DNA of 64,000 bases from Strigamia acuminata. Lineage: Eukaryota > Arthropoda > Chilopoda > Geophilomorpha > Linotaeniidae. Under the pieces are notes generated by a model. The model ran no database searches. It was not told the origin of the DNA and was given only the letters and a program-made list of their open reading frames with translations. Made by a program: the position numbers and the translations under genes. Positions within the stretch are counted from its first letter, which is position 1; each line of letters starts with the position of its first letter. Positions 31,005 to 41,700 of this stretch are shown here, piece by piece. The stretch lies in the NCBI GenBank assembly GCA_949358305.1, contig OX442318.1, positions 3,210,501 through 3,274,500 of the forward strand. The letters run 5' to 3'.

Positions 31005-33261
31005 TCAATAATTTATAAACTCGGACCACATAATTTCCACTTTGTTCTCCCGCCATTTGTTCATTTCGTCGTACAACTTCCGACTCAACAATTTCTTCCT
31101 CTGCTCGTACATCCCGCCATCTTGGTCCAATTCGTAGCAATCGAGCGAATATGAAACTGCGAGGCATTTCAAAGATGGCAGCGAGCCTAACTGAGGTAAA
31201 CTGTCCATCAAACAATTCGACGTCAATTCATGTCTGTTTAAATTGACGAATGCAAGTTTTTCCAACTTCAACAAACATTTAACGAGAAAATTCAAATTGT
31301 CGGCCGTGAATTTACAATTCACGATTTCCAAAATGCGCAAATCCGGCACCGAAAGCAACAGATTGGCCAACACGTCGTTGTTTTCACTTAAAATCGAGTT
31401 CTCGCTCAAATCCAGCTCACGCAGACTCGATTTTCCATCCAAACTCGTATACAAATGAATTAAATCGATTTGTTTGAGCAGACAAGCCGATAATTTCAAA
31501 TATTTCAACTTCCGCAGCGCCGTAGCTGGCAAAATACGCGATAAACAATTGCCGAGTCGATTATTGCTCATGTCTAAACGCTCGATGTGTTGTAGTCGAT
31601 TAAATATCGTCACGTTGAGTGGCAATTGTAAATTATTGCAGGAAATATCGAATGCCGTGATTGACCGGAAGTTGGCGATGATTGGCTGAATGGTGGCGAA
31701 ACCATCGTTTCCTAGCGAGTTGTATTGAAGAGAAATTCCACAAAGTTCCTTCAAAAAAATCGAAAAATCAAAAAAATCGATTTTTATCGATTTTAAAATG
31801 GATTAGTCACTTGGGGTTGGAGTTTTTCGAGTAGACTTGCGAGAATTGATTCGCCAAGGCAGGAAACGTCGATTTTTGAGACGTGTAACGTTAATTTGGT
31901 GTTTTTTCGGGTCGAAATGGCTGCAATTAGTTCGTGGCACGTGTCTTCATCCCTGATGGTACAATCGAGCAAAATGTGAACTGGAATTAATCAAGATTAT
32001 GTGATTAATTTAATTATTTGTTTTTTTTTTCATACGGGGCCATCCATAAATTACGTAATGCAAAATTTGGGATTTTTAGACCCCATTCCCCGCCCTCTCT
32101 AACACGGTAGTAACAAATTTCTGGACGTAACATTATTGAGAACTGCCCTCTTCCTTAATAATGACCAGTAACAAAATTTAAAACCCTTTAACCCCCTTAT
32201 GCAAGTATGATGTGCAATTTATGAACGGTCCCTGTTGTGTTTTACATTGATTTTCGAGTTTTGTGGGTTCTTTGGTTGTTAATTCCTCGATTTCGAAAGC
32301 TAAGTTTCTCAGGGTTCGTTCGACTGAAAGTAATTTTTGAAAGTTAATCAATGATGAAAATAAATTAATAATCCAACACTAATTTGTTGATTTTTATCGA
32401 ATGATAACATGGAAAAATGCATTTTTAAATGCTAAATGGCATATTTTCGTATAAGAATGCACATTTTTCCATGCAAAAATACATTTTTTGGTGCAAAACA
32501 CGCTTGTTTTTGCAAAAATTCATTTTTAGGTACAAATTGGCACTTTTAACGTGCAGAAATACATTTTGTTTTGTGTTAAATGACACTTTTATGTGCAAAA
32601 ATGCATTTTTAACGCTATTAAATGCGGTTATAATTGCAGACGAACACTTTGTCTGTTTAAAAATGCATTCTCATGAGTAAAAATCCACTTTCATTCAACA
32701 TATTCATTCGATTAAACTCAGCAACCCCAAAATTAACATTAAAATCCAAATTACTTATTGGAAAACCCCTGAGATCCAACACTTTTAACACTCCATCGCC
32801 TTTACAGCTCTGCAAAAACGCATTGATCATAACCGTCGTGACAGTCGCTGCATTCCTAATCATCTCATTCCTCCGCTTATAATCGTAGACATTCCTCAAA
32901 CTCGTAAACAACGGCCACAATTCCTTCAACGCCAACACACGGACCGGCCATTTTGAAATCAAAAAACCAATTGCTAATTGATAACCTGAAAATAAATACA
33001 AAATAAATTAATAAATACAAATTTTCATCCAAAAAAATCTATGCCTTGAGTGACGGCTCGTTTCATGAGCAAATAGTAAAGTTGTGTCGGAATTTGAGGT
33101 AAAACTTGACGGGTGAAACCAGAGTCTGACACGATGACGTCACTGCACATTTCGGACAGACTCAAACCAAACTGATTTTCCTCCAAAATGTCGTCGTAAT
33201 TGCAAGGATAGAGAACTCCATTACATTTCATAAGAAAATATGCACCCGATAGAGCAGCCAT
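31005..33261 (-). CDS. LRRC14/PRAME-family leucine-rich-repeat protein, copy C
   Basis: Exons 33045-33261, 32755-32985, 32246-32323, 31811-31980 and 31005-31748 (minus strand) encode 479 residues. The N-terminus has PCNYDDILEENQFGLSLSEMC, exon 2 the SKWPVRVLALKELW and VLKVLDLRGFPI blocks, and exon 5 the LRR arc and the SLKCLAV and LDCYELDQD C-terminus. The first intron must use a GC donor (exon end CAAG, intron GCATAG), because any downstream GT is preceded by an in-frame stop; copies A and B use GT here. Intron 3 carries a ~200-bp MITE. It is the first of three head-to-tail copies and closest to ELAC2. The product is predicted to be a Cullin-ring substrate receptor by family; not proven. Confidence 0.8.
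32036..32232. mobile_element. 197-bp MITE in LRRC14-like copy C intron 3
   Basis: The left end GGGGCCATCCATAAATTAC and the right end (reverse complement GGGACCGTTCATAAATTGC) are imperfect inverted repeats of ~19 bp. Similar GGGCC-x-TCATAAA termini are common on short non-autonomous elements in insect genomes. The paralogous introns of A and B lack it, so it inserted after duplication. Confidence 0.65.
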
Positions 33262-33456
33262 GGCGTGAAGCCACCTGCGTCGGCCTTGACAAACCGCCAG
33301 AGTTGTTTCTTCCAGTTTCCAACAAACTCAAAAAGTGGCGGCCATTTAACAAACATTTTCATTTTACGCCACCAGATGTCCCCGGTAACTCATCACGCTA
33401 ATAGCGCGCTATATAAAAATTAAAAAATGACGCCATTCTTTCGATTTGTTCATGTT

Positions 33457-36400
33457 TTATTGTTTCGATGTTCTTCCAATATTAATATCTCTATCTACAA
33501 GGCGCTCTTTCATCAAGAACCGTCGGTCTCTCTCTAATAATGTTTTTTCTATTTGTTTGCTAAACATTGCTTCCAAAAACGGTTTGAAAAGCGCCGTTGA
33601 AGCGACATTACTCAACGATACGGTCATGTTATCGAAGGCAACTCCAACAGGGACATCGATATCATCAGGAAGAATTGGAAAACCGTTGTATCGTGAGCTG
33701 AAATGCGTCAACAACACGAACTTGGCTCCCATTTGGCGACCCACATCGATCGCTTGCGACGTTGTACTGAAATAAAAATAAAAATATTAATTATTTTAAT
33801 TTTTTTTCTTGAAAAATCATTAAATAATCATGAAAATTGATGAATAGTAAAAAAAATCATTAAATAATCATGAAAATTGATGAATAGTAAAAAAAATCAC
33901 GAAAAAGTTGTAATAAATCATGAAAATTCGTAATAAATCATGAAAATTCGTAATAAATCATGAAAATTCATCAATAAATCATGAAAATTCATCAATAAAT
34001 CATGAAAATTCATCAAGAAATCATAAAAATTCGTAATAAATCATGAAAATTCGTAATAAATCATGAAAATTCGTAATAAATCATGAAAATTCATCAAGAA
34101 ATCATGAAAATTCGTAATAAATCATGAAAATTCGTAATAAATCATGAAAATTTGTAATAAATCATGAAAATTCATCAAGAAATCATGAAAATTCATCAAT
34201 AAATCATAAAAATTCGTAATAAATCATGAAAATTCGTAATAAATCATGAAAATTCATCAAGAAATCATGAAAATTCGTAATAAATCATGAAAATTCGTAA
34301 TAAATCATGAAAATTCATCAAGAAATCATGAAAATTCATCAAGAAATCATGAAAATTTATCAAGAAATCGTAAAAATTCATCAAGAAATCATGAAAATCC
34401 ATCAAGAAATCATTAGAAATCACTAGAAATCATTAAAAATCAGTAATAAAAATACAAATAAATTAATTTAAATTAAACTGTAACCAAAATAACCAATGGG
34501 TTGTGTTGCGTGCATGCTCGATTAGACTGTCGTCCACTGTCGCTTCATGGATCAAAAGATCGCAATTTTGACCTTCGCTTATCAAATCGTCGCACGGCAT
34601 CGTATCGGCCGAATAAACAATTTTCTCCCCATTAGTTGTGGTCACTGCAAGAGCGTACGTAAGTGCCGAGTGATTCGTTTTAACCGTAGTCAACTAAAAT
34701 AAAATAAAAAATAAATAAAGTAATTTATAAATCAAAACAAAAAATCTGTTTTACTCGTTTTAAATCCAATTCGTGATACATTTTGACATTACTTTCACTC
34801 GGTGTTTCGCACTGTCTCTGATATTCGTTGGAAGCGAAAGTAAATTGGTTGAAAATCGGAAAGAAATTTTGGTGTGAAAATTGCAGCCATTTGTCCATGT
34901 GACTCGGTGCGAGTAAATAAAATGGCCGCCTGCTCGGATCGGGAATTTTCTTGCGTTCTTGGATGATTTGTAACAACCCCTGCAGTTAATTTAATTGCAT
35001 TTAATTTGTTTTTTATGTTGAAAATGATTATTTTATTTACTAGGTGATGATCTGCGTGGAGATGCGAAATAAAAATAGCGGCCATGTTTTTCAAGATGTC
35101 GGCTGTTTGGACTGGGCCGAAAAATTTGAGTATTTGGTTGTAACTTCCTTCGCCGCAGTCGACTAGCATCCATTTGTTGGAGCTGAGATGTGTAAATTGT
35201 TGATTTGTTTGTTTTTATTTAGAAAAGGGTGGAATTGAGAGAATGAATACTTTAGTTGAAGGAGAATGCAGGGGACGTTCCGTTGCGAGTTTGAAACGGA
35301 CGAACCGGTTCCGAGAAATGTTATTTGTGGATATTTGGTGTCTAGATGAATTCAATGGTTTGTTTAGTTGAGAAAATTTTGTTTTGTAATGATTTATTTG
35401 GTTTTTGAGATGAAAATTTGAGGATTTTTTATGTGAGAATTTAAATATTTCACTTAAAATTTCAGTTTTAATGGAGTTTCACAATTTTTAATGGATTTTT
35501 GCGATTTGTCAGTGGGATTTTACGATTTTATAAAGGAATTTCACGATTTTTCAGTGGAATTTTACAATTTTTCAGTAGAATTTCACAATTTTTCAGTGAA
35601 ATTTCACGATTTTTCAGTGGAATTTCACGATTTTTCAGTGGAATTTCACGATTTTTCAGTGAATTTCACGATTTTTCAGTGGAATTTAACGATTTTTCAG
35701 TGGAATTTCACAATTTTTCAGTGGAATTTCACGATTTTTCAGTGGAATTTCACGATTTTTCAGTGGAATTTCACGATTTTTCAGTGAATTTCACGATTTT
35801 TCAGTGGAATTTAACGATTTTTCAGTGGAATTTCACAATTTTTCAGTGGAATTTCACGATTTTTCAGTGGAATTTCACGATTTTTCAGTGGAATTTCACG
35901 ATTTTTCAGTGGAATTTCACGATTTTTCAGTGGAATTTCACGATTTTTCAATGGAATTGTCAGTTTTTCAATGAAATTCTCAATTTTTTCATAAAATTTC
36001 CAATTTTTTCATGAAATTCTCAATTTTTTCATAAAATTTCCAATTTTTTCATGAAATCCCCAATTTTTTCAATGAAATTTCACGATTTTCTAATGAAATT
36101 TCACGATTTTCTAATGAAATTTCACGATTTTCTAATGAAATTTCACGATATTCTAATGAAATTTCACGATTTTACAATAAAATTCTCAACTTTTTCATTA
36201 AATTTCACGATTTGTCAATTTGTCAAAACATTTCACCAAAAATTCTCCAAATTCCCCAAATTCCCGCCATCTTTCACCAAAATCATTTCCTCCTCACCTG
36301 AACCTCCACCATTTTTCAACAAACCACCAAATTTTCCTTTCCATTCCTGAACAACATTAAATCGATGAACTTCAACATTCGATTCATATTCTTCAATTCT

Positions 36401-36886
36401 ACTCCTGCAACGAACAAAAACCAAAACAAATCAAACACAAAACCAATTTTCCAACCACCCACTCGAAAAATACCGATCAAAACCCGAATTAGGCCTAATC
36501 CCGTATTGCAACAACGCTTCAGCCAAAACCACATTATCCGCCTCGATCGACGCCGCTTGTTTCAAACCAGTCTTCAGCAACGGAAATATCTCCCGATCGA
36601 TCAGGTTTAATTTAGTTTGAAGGGTGACACTTTCGTTATTCGATGAACCGCTGCAAGATTCGTTTAGCATCAAGTGCTGAGTTGTGGACGGAAAGCGTGT
36701 CATCCATTGTTTGTATTTCGCGTTGTTTAATGTCTTATGCGGCGTAAAATGAACGATTAGATTGGGGGTTTGATGTTTGTCGAATTCTTTGCTTTGTAAA
36801 AGGGAGTCGAGAAAATCGTCACTAGGGCAATCGATTACTGAAATGTAAATTAGGAAATTAATTTTTGTTTTTTAATTTTGATGGTT

Positions 36887-36921
<35 letters not shown>

Positions 36922-38699
36922 GTGAAAACGACTGGGGTTGTTGGGGGTGTGAATACATCGTGAGATTTAATCAATTTTCCATTCGGTAGGGTAACGTCTT
37001 CGCCATTATTTAATTTTGTTATTAAGTTTCCACTGGAAAAGGAAAAAATGTTAGTAAAATTTGTAGCTGAATAATCAAGTTTTGAGTGAATTTTGGTGAA
37101 ATTTGCACTAAAAAATCCAATTTTGTGTGAATTTTGGTGAAATTTGCACAAAAAATCCAATTTTGTGTGAATTTTGGTGAAATTTGCACGAAAAAATCCA
37201 ATTTTATGTTAATTTTAGTAAAATTTGCACAAAAAATCCAATTTTGAGTGAATTTTGGTGAAATTTGCACGAAAAAATCCAATTTTATGTTAATTTTAGT
37301 AAAATTTGCACTAAAAAATCCAATTTTATGTTAATTTTGGTGAAATTTGCACTAAAAAATCCAATTTTGTGTGAATTTTGGTGAAATTTCCATTAAAAAA
37401 TCCAATTTTATGTGAATTTTAGTGAAATTTGCACTGAAAAGTCAGGATTTTCTAAAATTTGAATAAAATTTCCATTGAAAAACCAAATTATAATGAAATT
37501 TCCTTTGAAAAACCAAATTGTAATGAAATTTCCCACTAATAATCCAAATGTGAATGAAATTTCCCACTAATAATCCAAAGTTGAATGAAATTTTCCACTA
37601 AAAATCCAAACTTTGATGAAATTTTCCACTAAAAATCCAAACTTTGATGAAACTTTCCACTAAAAATCCAAACTTTGATGAAACTTTCCATTAAAAATCC
37701 AAATTTGTATGAACTTTCCACTAAAAAATCAAATTTGAATCAAATTTCCACCGAAAAACCAAATTTCACACAAAATTAAGTAAAAATTTCCAACCCAAAA
37801 TCAAATAAAACTTTAACAAAATTTCGTTCTTAAACAAACATTACGGTGGGATATTTAATTCGACACATTTATCGAGGTCCATTTCTCCCGGCAAAGAATG
37901 CGTTTTACACACATAAGCCAAACTCATATCATGTCCGTCAAAATTCCTCTCACTTCCCCTCAAATCCAACTCCTTCGACCGAAAAATCGGCACAGAATCG
38001 ATCGAAAGCACCTCATCCTCAAAAGTATCATAAAAATATTCATGTTTTTCTACAATTTAAACAAAAAAATTCAACATTTCAAATTATCTCATTTTTCCAT
38101 AAATTACTTATGAAAATCAACGTGCGGTGGCGCATGCCCTGCGAATAACATTTCATCCCATCCACGAAATTCTCCTGAGAAACCCAATTAAATTATCACA
38201 AAAAACACCGAAATTAATTCTCTGTACAATTCTCGGCGGCCCAAACAAAATATATTTCTTCACGCCGCCTTCTTGAAGCGTCAGAGTGAGTCCCGGTAAT
38301 CCACCCATGTTATTCCAAGCGCCGTTAGTGATCAAAATTCGCCTCAAATTGTTCAATCTGTGTTTATAATCGTCCAAAAGTCGTTGTGTGCCTTCCCCGC
38401 AATTGAATAAATACCTGAAACGTTTTAAAAATATTTTTGGAATGTAAATGAATTAATTTTTAGATGAAAACTTACGACCGGTCGTCAGTAAAAACGCACA
38501 CACTTTTCGGCGCTCCGTCAACTCCGTTTCCAATAACTTGTAGCGTAATGGCGCAATGATCGAATTTAAATTTTTGCATTCGACGGTAACTATCCGATAA
38601 TTTATTAATTCGAGAAACGTATCTTTTAAACGCGGGATCCGGGTGGGCATTTTGAAAGAGTTGCTGCCACACACCGCGGATCAAAACGGAGACGGCCAT
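33457..38699 (-). CDS. ELAC2: ELAC2-type long tRNase Z, diverged copy 1 with one apparent frame break
   Basis: Twelve minus-strand exons: 38476-38699, 38209-38414, 38108-38174, 37845-38049, 36920-37032, 36474-36837, 36298-36404, 35251-35341, 35041-35182, 34755-34979, 34494-34693, 33457-33766, about 751 residues. The N-terminal half-domain has the pseudo-motif YLFNCGEGTQRLL. The C-terminal catalytic half has FLGTGS, LVDCGEGSYNQI, the zinc site SHLHADHH, the AxDx-like YSADTMPCDD, the HEAT motif and HFSSRY. The enzyme removes 3' trailers from tRNA precursors in nucleus and mitochondria. Two oddities: the PxKxRN substrate-loop motif is replaced by a sequence keeping only RN, and exon 4 is one base too long for the frame (205 instead of 204), giving a frameshift at the exon 3/4 junction. 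Everything else is in phase. Confidence 0.85.
33800..34440 (-). repeat. ~20-bp minisatellite in ELAC2 copy 1 intron 11
   Basis: About 30 units of AATCATGAAAATTCGTAATA and AATCATGAAAATTCATCAAG alternate in blocks between exons 11 and 12. Confidence 0.88.
35480..36215 (-). repeat. 21-bp minisatellite in ELAC2 copy 1 intron 7
   Basis: Roughly 30 units of 21 bases close to TTTCACGATTTTTCAGTGGAA form the intron between exons 7 and 8. A ~140-bp block with a shortened unit occurs twice (35660 and 35785), a sign of segmental duplication within the array. Long translated frames across it are spurious. Confidence 0.9.
37050..37780 (-). repeat. ~40-bp minisatellite in ELAC2 copy 1 intron 4
   Basis: Units of 35-40 bases containing GAAATTTGCACTAAAAAATC followed by CAATTTTGTGTGAATTTTGGT grade into shorter units near 37500-37750. 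It occupies nearly the whole intron between exons 4 and 5. Confidence 0.85.
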
Positions 38700-38711
38700 T
38701 TTGGAGTAAAA
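38700..38711. promoter_or_regulatory. 12-bp gap between divergent start codons of ELAC2 copy 1 and the 38.7-kb gene
   Basis: The minus-strand ATG of ELAC2 ends at 38699 and the plus-strand ATG of the neighbouring gene begins at 38712. The 5' leaders must therefore overlap each other's coding exons. A CCAAT box (TTGGCCAATCACATCGC, ~38774) lies within the plus-strand first exon, where it could drive ELAC2. Confidence 0.45.
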
Positions 38712-41700
38712 ATGGAGGATCCGGATCAAGTTCTAGTTCTGCACCGCGTCGAATCACGGCTCTTCTCACAGTTGGCCAATCACATCGCTCCATGCATCTT
38801 GGGCAACAGTATGGCGCCAAACTCGATTTATAACTTTAAACAGAAAAACACGTCGTGGATAAGAATAAAATGAAGGAAGATGGATGAATGGGTGAAAAAA
38901 TTGCATTTTGGGGTGAAAAAATTGTATTTTGAGGTGAAAAAATTGTATTTTGAGGTGAAAAAATTGTATTTTGAGGTGAAAAAATTGCATTTTCATGCAA
39001 AACAATGCATTTTCCGATGAAATACTGCTTTTTAATGTGACAAAACAATTTATTTTCAGACAAAAAATGTATTTATGGGCAAAAAACGTGCATTTTTATC
39101 TGAAAAACATTTAAACAGAAAAACACGTCGTGGATAAGAATAAAATGAAGGAAGATGGATGAATGGGTGAAAAAATTGCATTTTGGGATGAAAAAATTGT
39201 ATTTTGAGGTGAAAAATTGCATTTTCATGCAAAACAATGCATTTTCCGATGAAATACTGCTTTTTAATGTGACAAAACAATTTATTTTCAGACAAAAAAT
39301 GTATTTATGGGCAAAAAACGTGCATTTTTATCTGAAAAACATTTTTCACACGATCGAAAAATCATTTTGGGGTCACTAAAATTTATTTCTGTCTAGGGTG
39401 TATGGAGTCGATTTTTTCCAGCCTATTCACACGTGCAAACGACAACGTAGCCGGAAAAGCTGTCCAAGTGCACGCCCGTTTCGGACTGCAGTCGTTTTTG
39501 GTAGATCGCACTCTCTGTGAAGGCAAAGAATTTAGCCTCACTTTGGACATTGGCGTTTACGTGCTCCAGATTCGCAATTTGGTTTTTAGAAACACCAAGC
39601 CCAAAGTTCTGGTTGCCAGTGGTAGTTTTAACGCAACAGGTAGGTCGCGGTTGGTGATAATAAGCGATAAGTGACTAATGCAATGGTTGAAAGGTGCTGA
39701 CGATAACGTTGTAATGCTGCTTGATTACGGTCAAGACCGGTCAGCCAATGTCACCATATCTTGGAAATGTTTCATGGAGAATTCGGCCATCATCTGTTGT
39801 GATAAATCGTACATTAAAGTAATGGAATAACGGTCAGGGAAAGATCCAGGGGAGACTTTTAGGGCCAAAAATTCGATTTTTGGGCAGAAAATTCGATTTT
39901 TGGGCAGAAAATTCGATTTTTGGGCAGAAAATTCGATTTTTGGGCAGAAAATTCGAATTTTGGGCAAAAAATTCGATTTTTGGGCAGAAAATTCGATTTT
40001 TGGGCAGAAAATTCGATTTTTGGGCAGAAATTTCGATTTTTGGGCAGAAAATTCGATTTTGTGAGATGATATAATGCAGTCAGAACTAGTTAGTGTTTGT
40101 TACGACACTAGAGCGCAGTGTCTGTTGTTTGTTTCGTTACTAAGTGACTACGCATTCTGTCGTCTGCTTGTAATGGTTTACACGCTTTGATTAAATCTGT
40201 TCATTTATCAAAACACGAATGCAAGATCCAAATACATTTCACAAGTGGTAGCAGAGGGTGGTTGATTTGTAGCATTTGTGGGCGAGTTTTGAGTGAAAAT
40301 TAATCGATGGCGAGCGCAGACAGAAGAGTGTAAAGCGCGTGACCGTGAGTACGATCGTTTTTTTTTCGTTTTCTGAGTTCGATAATTGGCTCAAACCTGT
40401 TCTTTCCTTGCCGAGCGTGCCAACTGGACGTTGATAAGTCGATAAAACGACAAGATGGCGGAGGAACCGAAAGGGGCGAATGCCAACCGAATACCATTGC
40501 TGGATGAAACGAATTACGTGATATGGAGTACGTTGATGGAGGCAGTGCTGGATTCCAAAGGTCTGTGGGAGCCGGTCATCAGGAAGGATGAACCGAATGC
40601 ACAACCTGCGGCGGCGTGGCAGAAATGGAAGAGACATAATGCCACTGCACTGAGCCTCATCATGACGACGCTGTCACCTGACCAGGTGGGACTACACGTT
40701 GGTACAAAGAAAGCCAAGGTGTTATGGAACGACCTGGCATTGCACCACGGAGGAAACGTGCAGCACAGACAGGTGGACATAGGTCACGAGCTAACCAGCG
40801 CCAAAATGGGCCGGAATGAGCTGGTGGGAGAGTACATCAACAGAATCGTCGCCATAAGCAAGAGGTCAGCGGCGGCGGGGCGACCGATAGCCGAGAGTGA
40901 GGTGATGTACTATTTGGTACACGGACTGACCAACAAATATTCGAGCATCGCTGAGACTTTTCAAGCGCAAAGAGACATGCGACTAGTCGACTTGAGACGC
41001 ACACTGGAGGTGCGAGAGCGATGGGCGACGGATAAAGCAAAAGACGGACCCGTATTTAATGAAGAGGAAGCGTACAAGGCACGTGCGCGCGGTGGCAAAC
41101 GCGACAAGATCGTTAAATGCTACGAGTGTGGAAAAATGGGCCACTTTGCCAGGGATTGCCGAAGTAAACGTACGGGAGATGCTACTTCGAGCGCCAGTAA
41201 CACCAAGGGAAACGGTGGATGTTACAACTGCGGAAAGCCGGGGCACTTCGCACGCAATTGCAAGAATAAAGCGACGGGTGGACATGACGCTCAACGGGGA
41301 CGCAATACGGCGAATTACGCCAAACAGGAGGAGCGAAAAGAGGAACAAGGGGAACTTTTTTACGCACGAACGGATAGGACCTACGCTTTTCATACAAAGC
41401 ATTCGACCAATTCGCTGGGGCCACAGGAATGGTTGTTGGACTCTGGCGCGACTGTTCACATGACATCGCATCGGGAATTTCTGACAAACTTCGAGCACGA
41501 GGAAGGAGTAGTGCACCTTGCCGAGGACCAAGTGTCGAGCAAGTCGACAGGAAAGGGCATGGTCACACTTTGGAGTAAATTGCCGACGGGGAACGTGAAG
41601 TTGGAAATGGGGAATGTTGTACATGTTCCAAAGTTGCGGGAAAATTTGGTTTCTGTATACGAATTAGCGCAACGAGGATTCAAAGTGATTTTTGATGACA

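Noticed and set aside
35251-35341. Apparent frameshift and stop in ELAC2 copy 1 exon 8
   Set aside because: Recounting the run (four C in GTCCCCTGC) restores the frame; the exon is 91 nt like its counterpart in copy 2.
35491-36350. 98-171-codon plus-strand frames
   Set aside because: Antisense reading of the 21-bp minisatellite in ELAC2 copy 1 intron 7.
38700-38729. Extended ELAC2 copy 1 N-terminus starting at 38729
   Set aside because: The codon at 38729 is TTG; the first ATG is at 38699, and the extension overlaps the divergent gene's leader.
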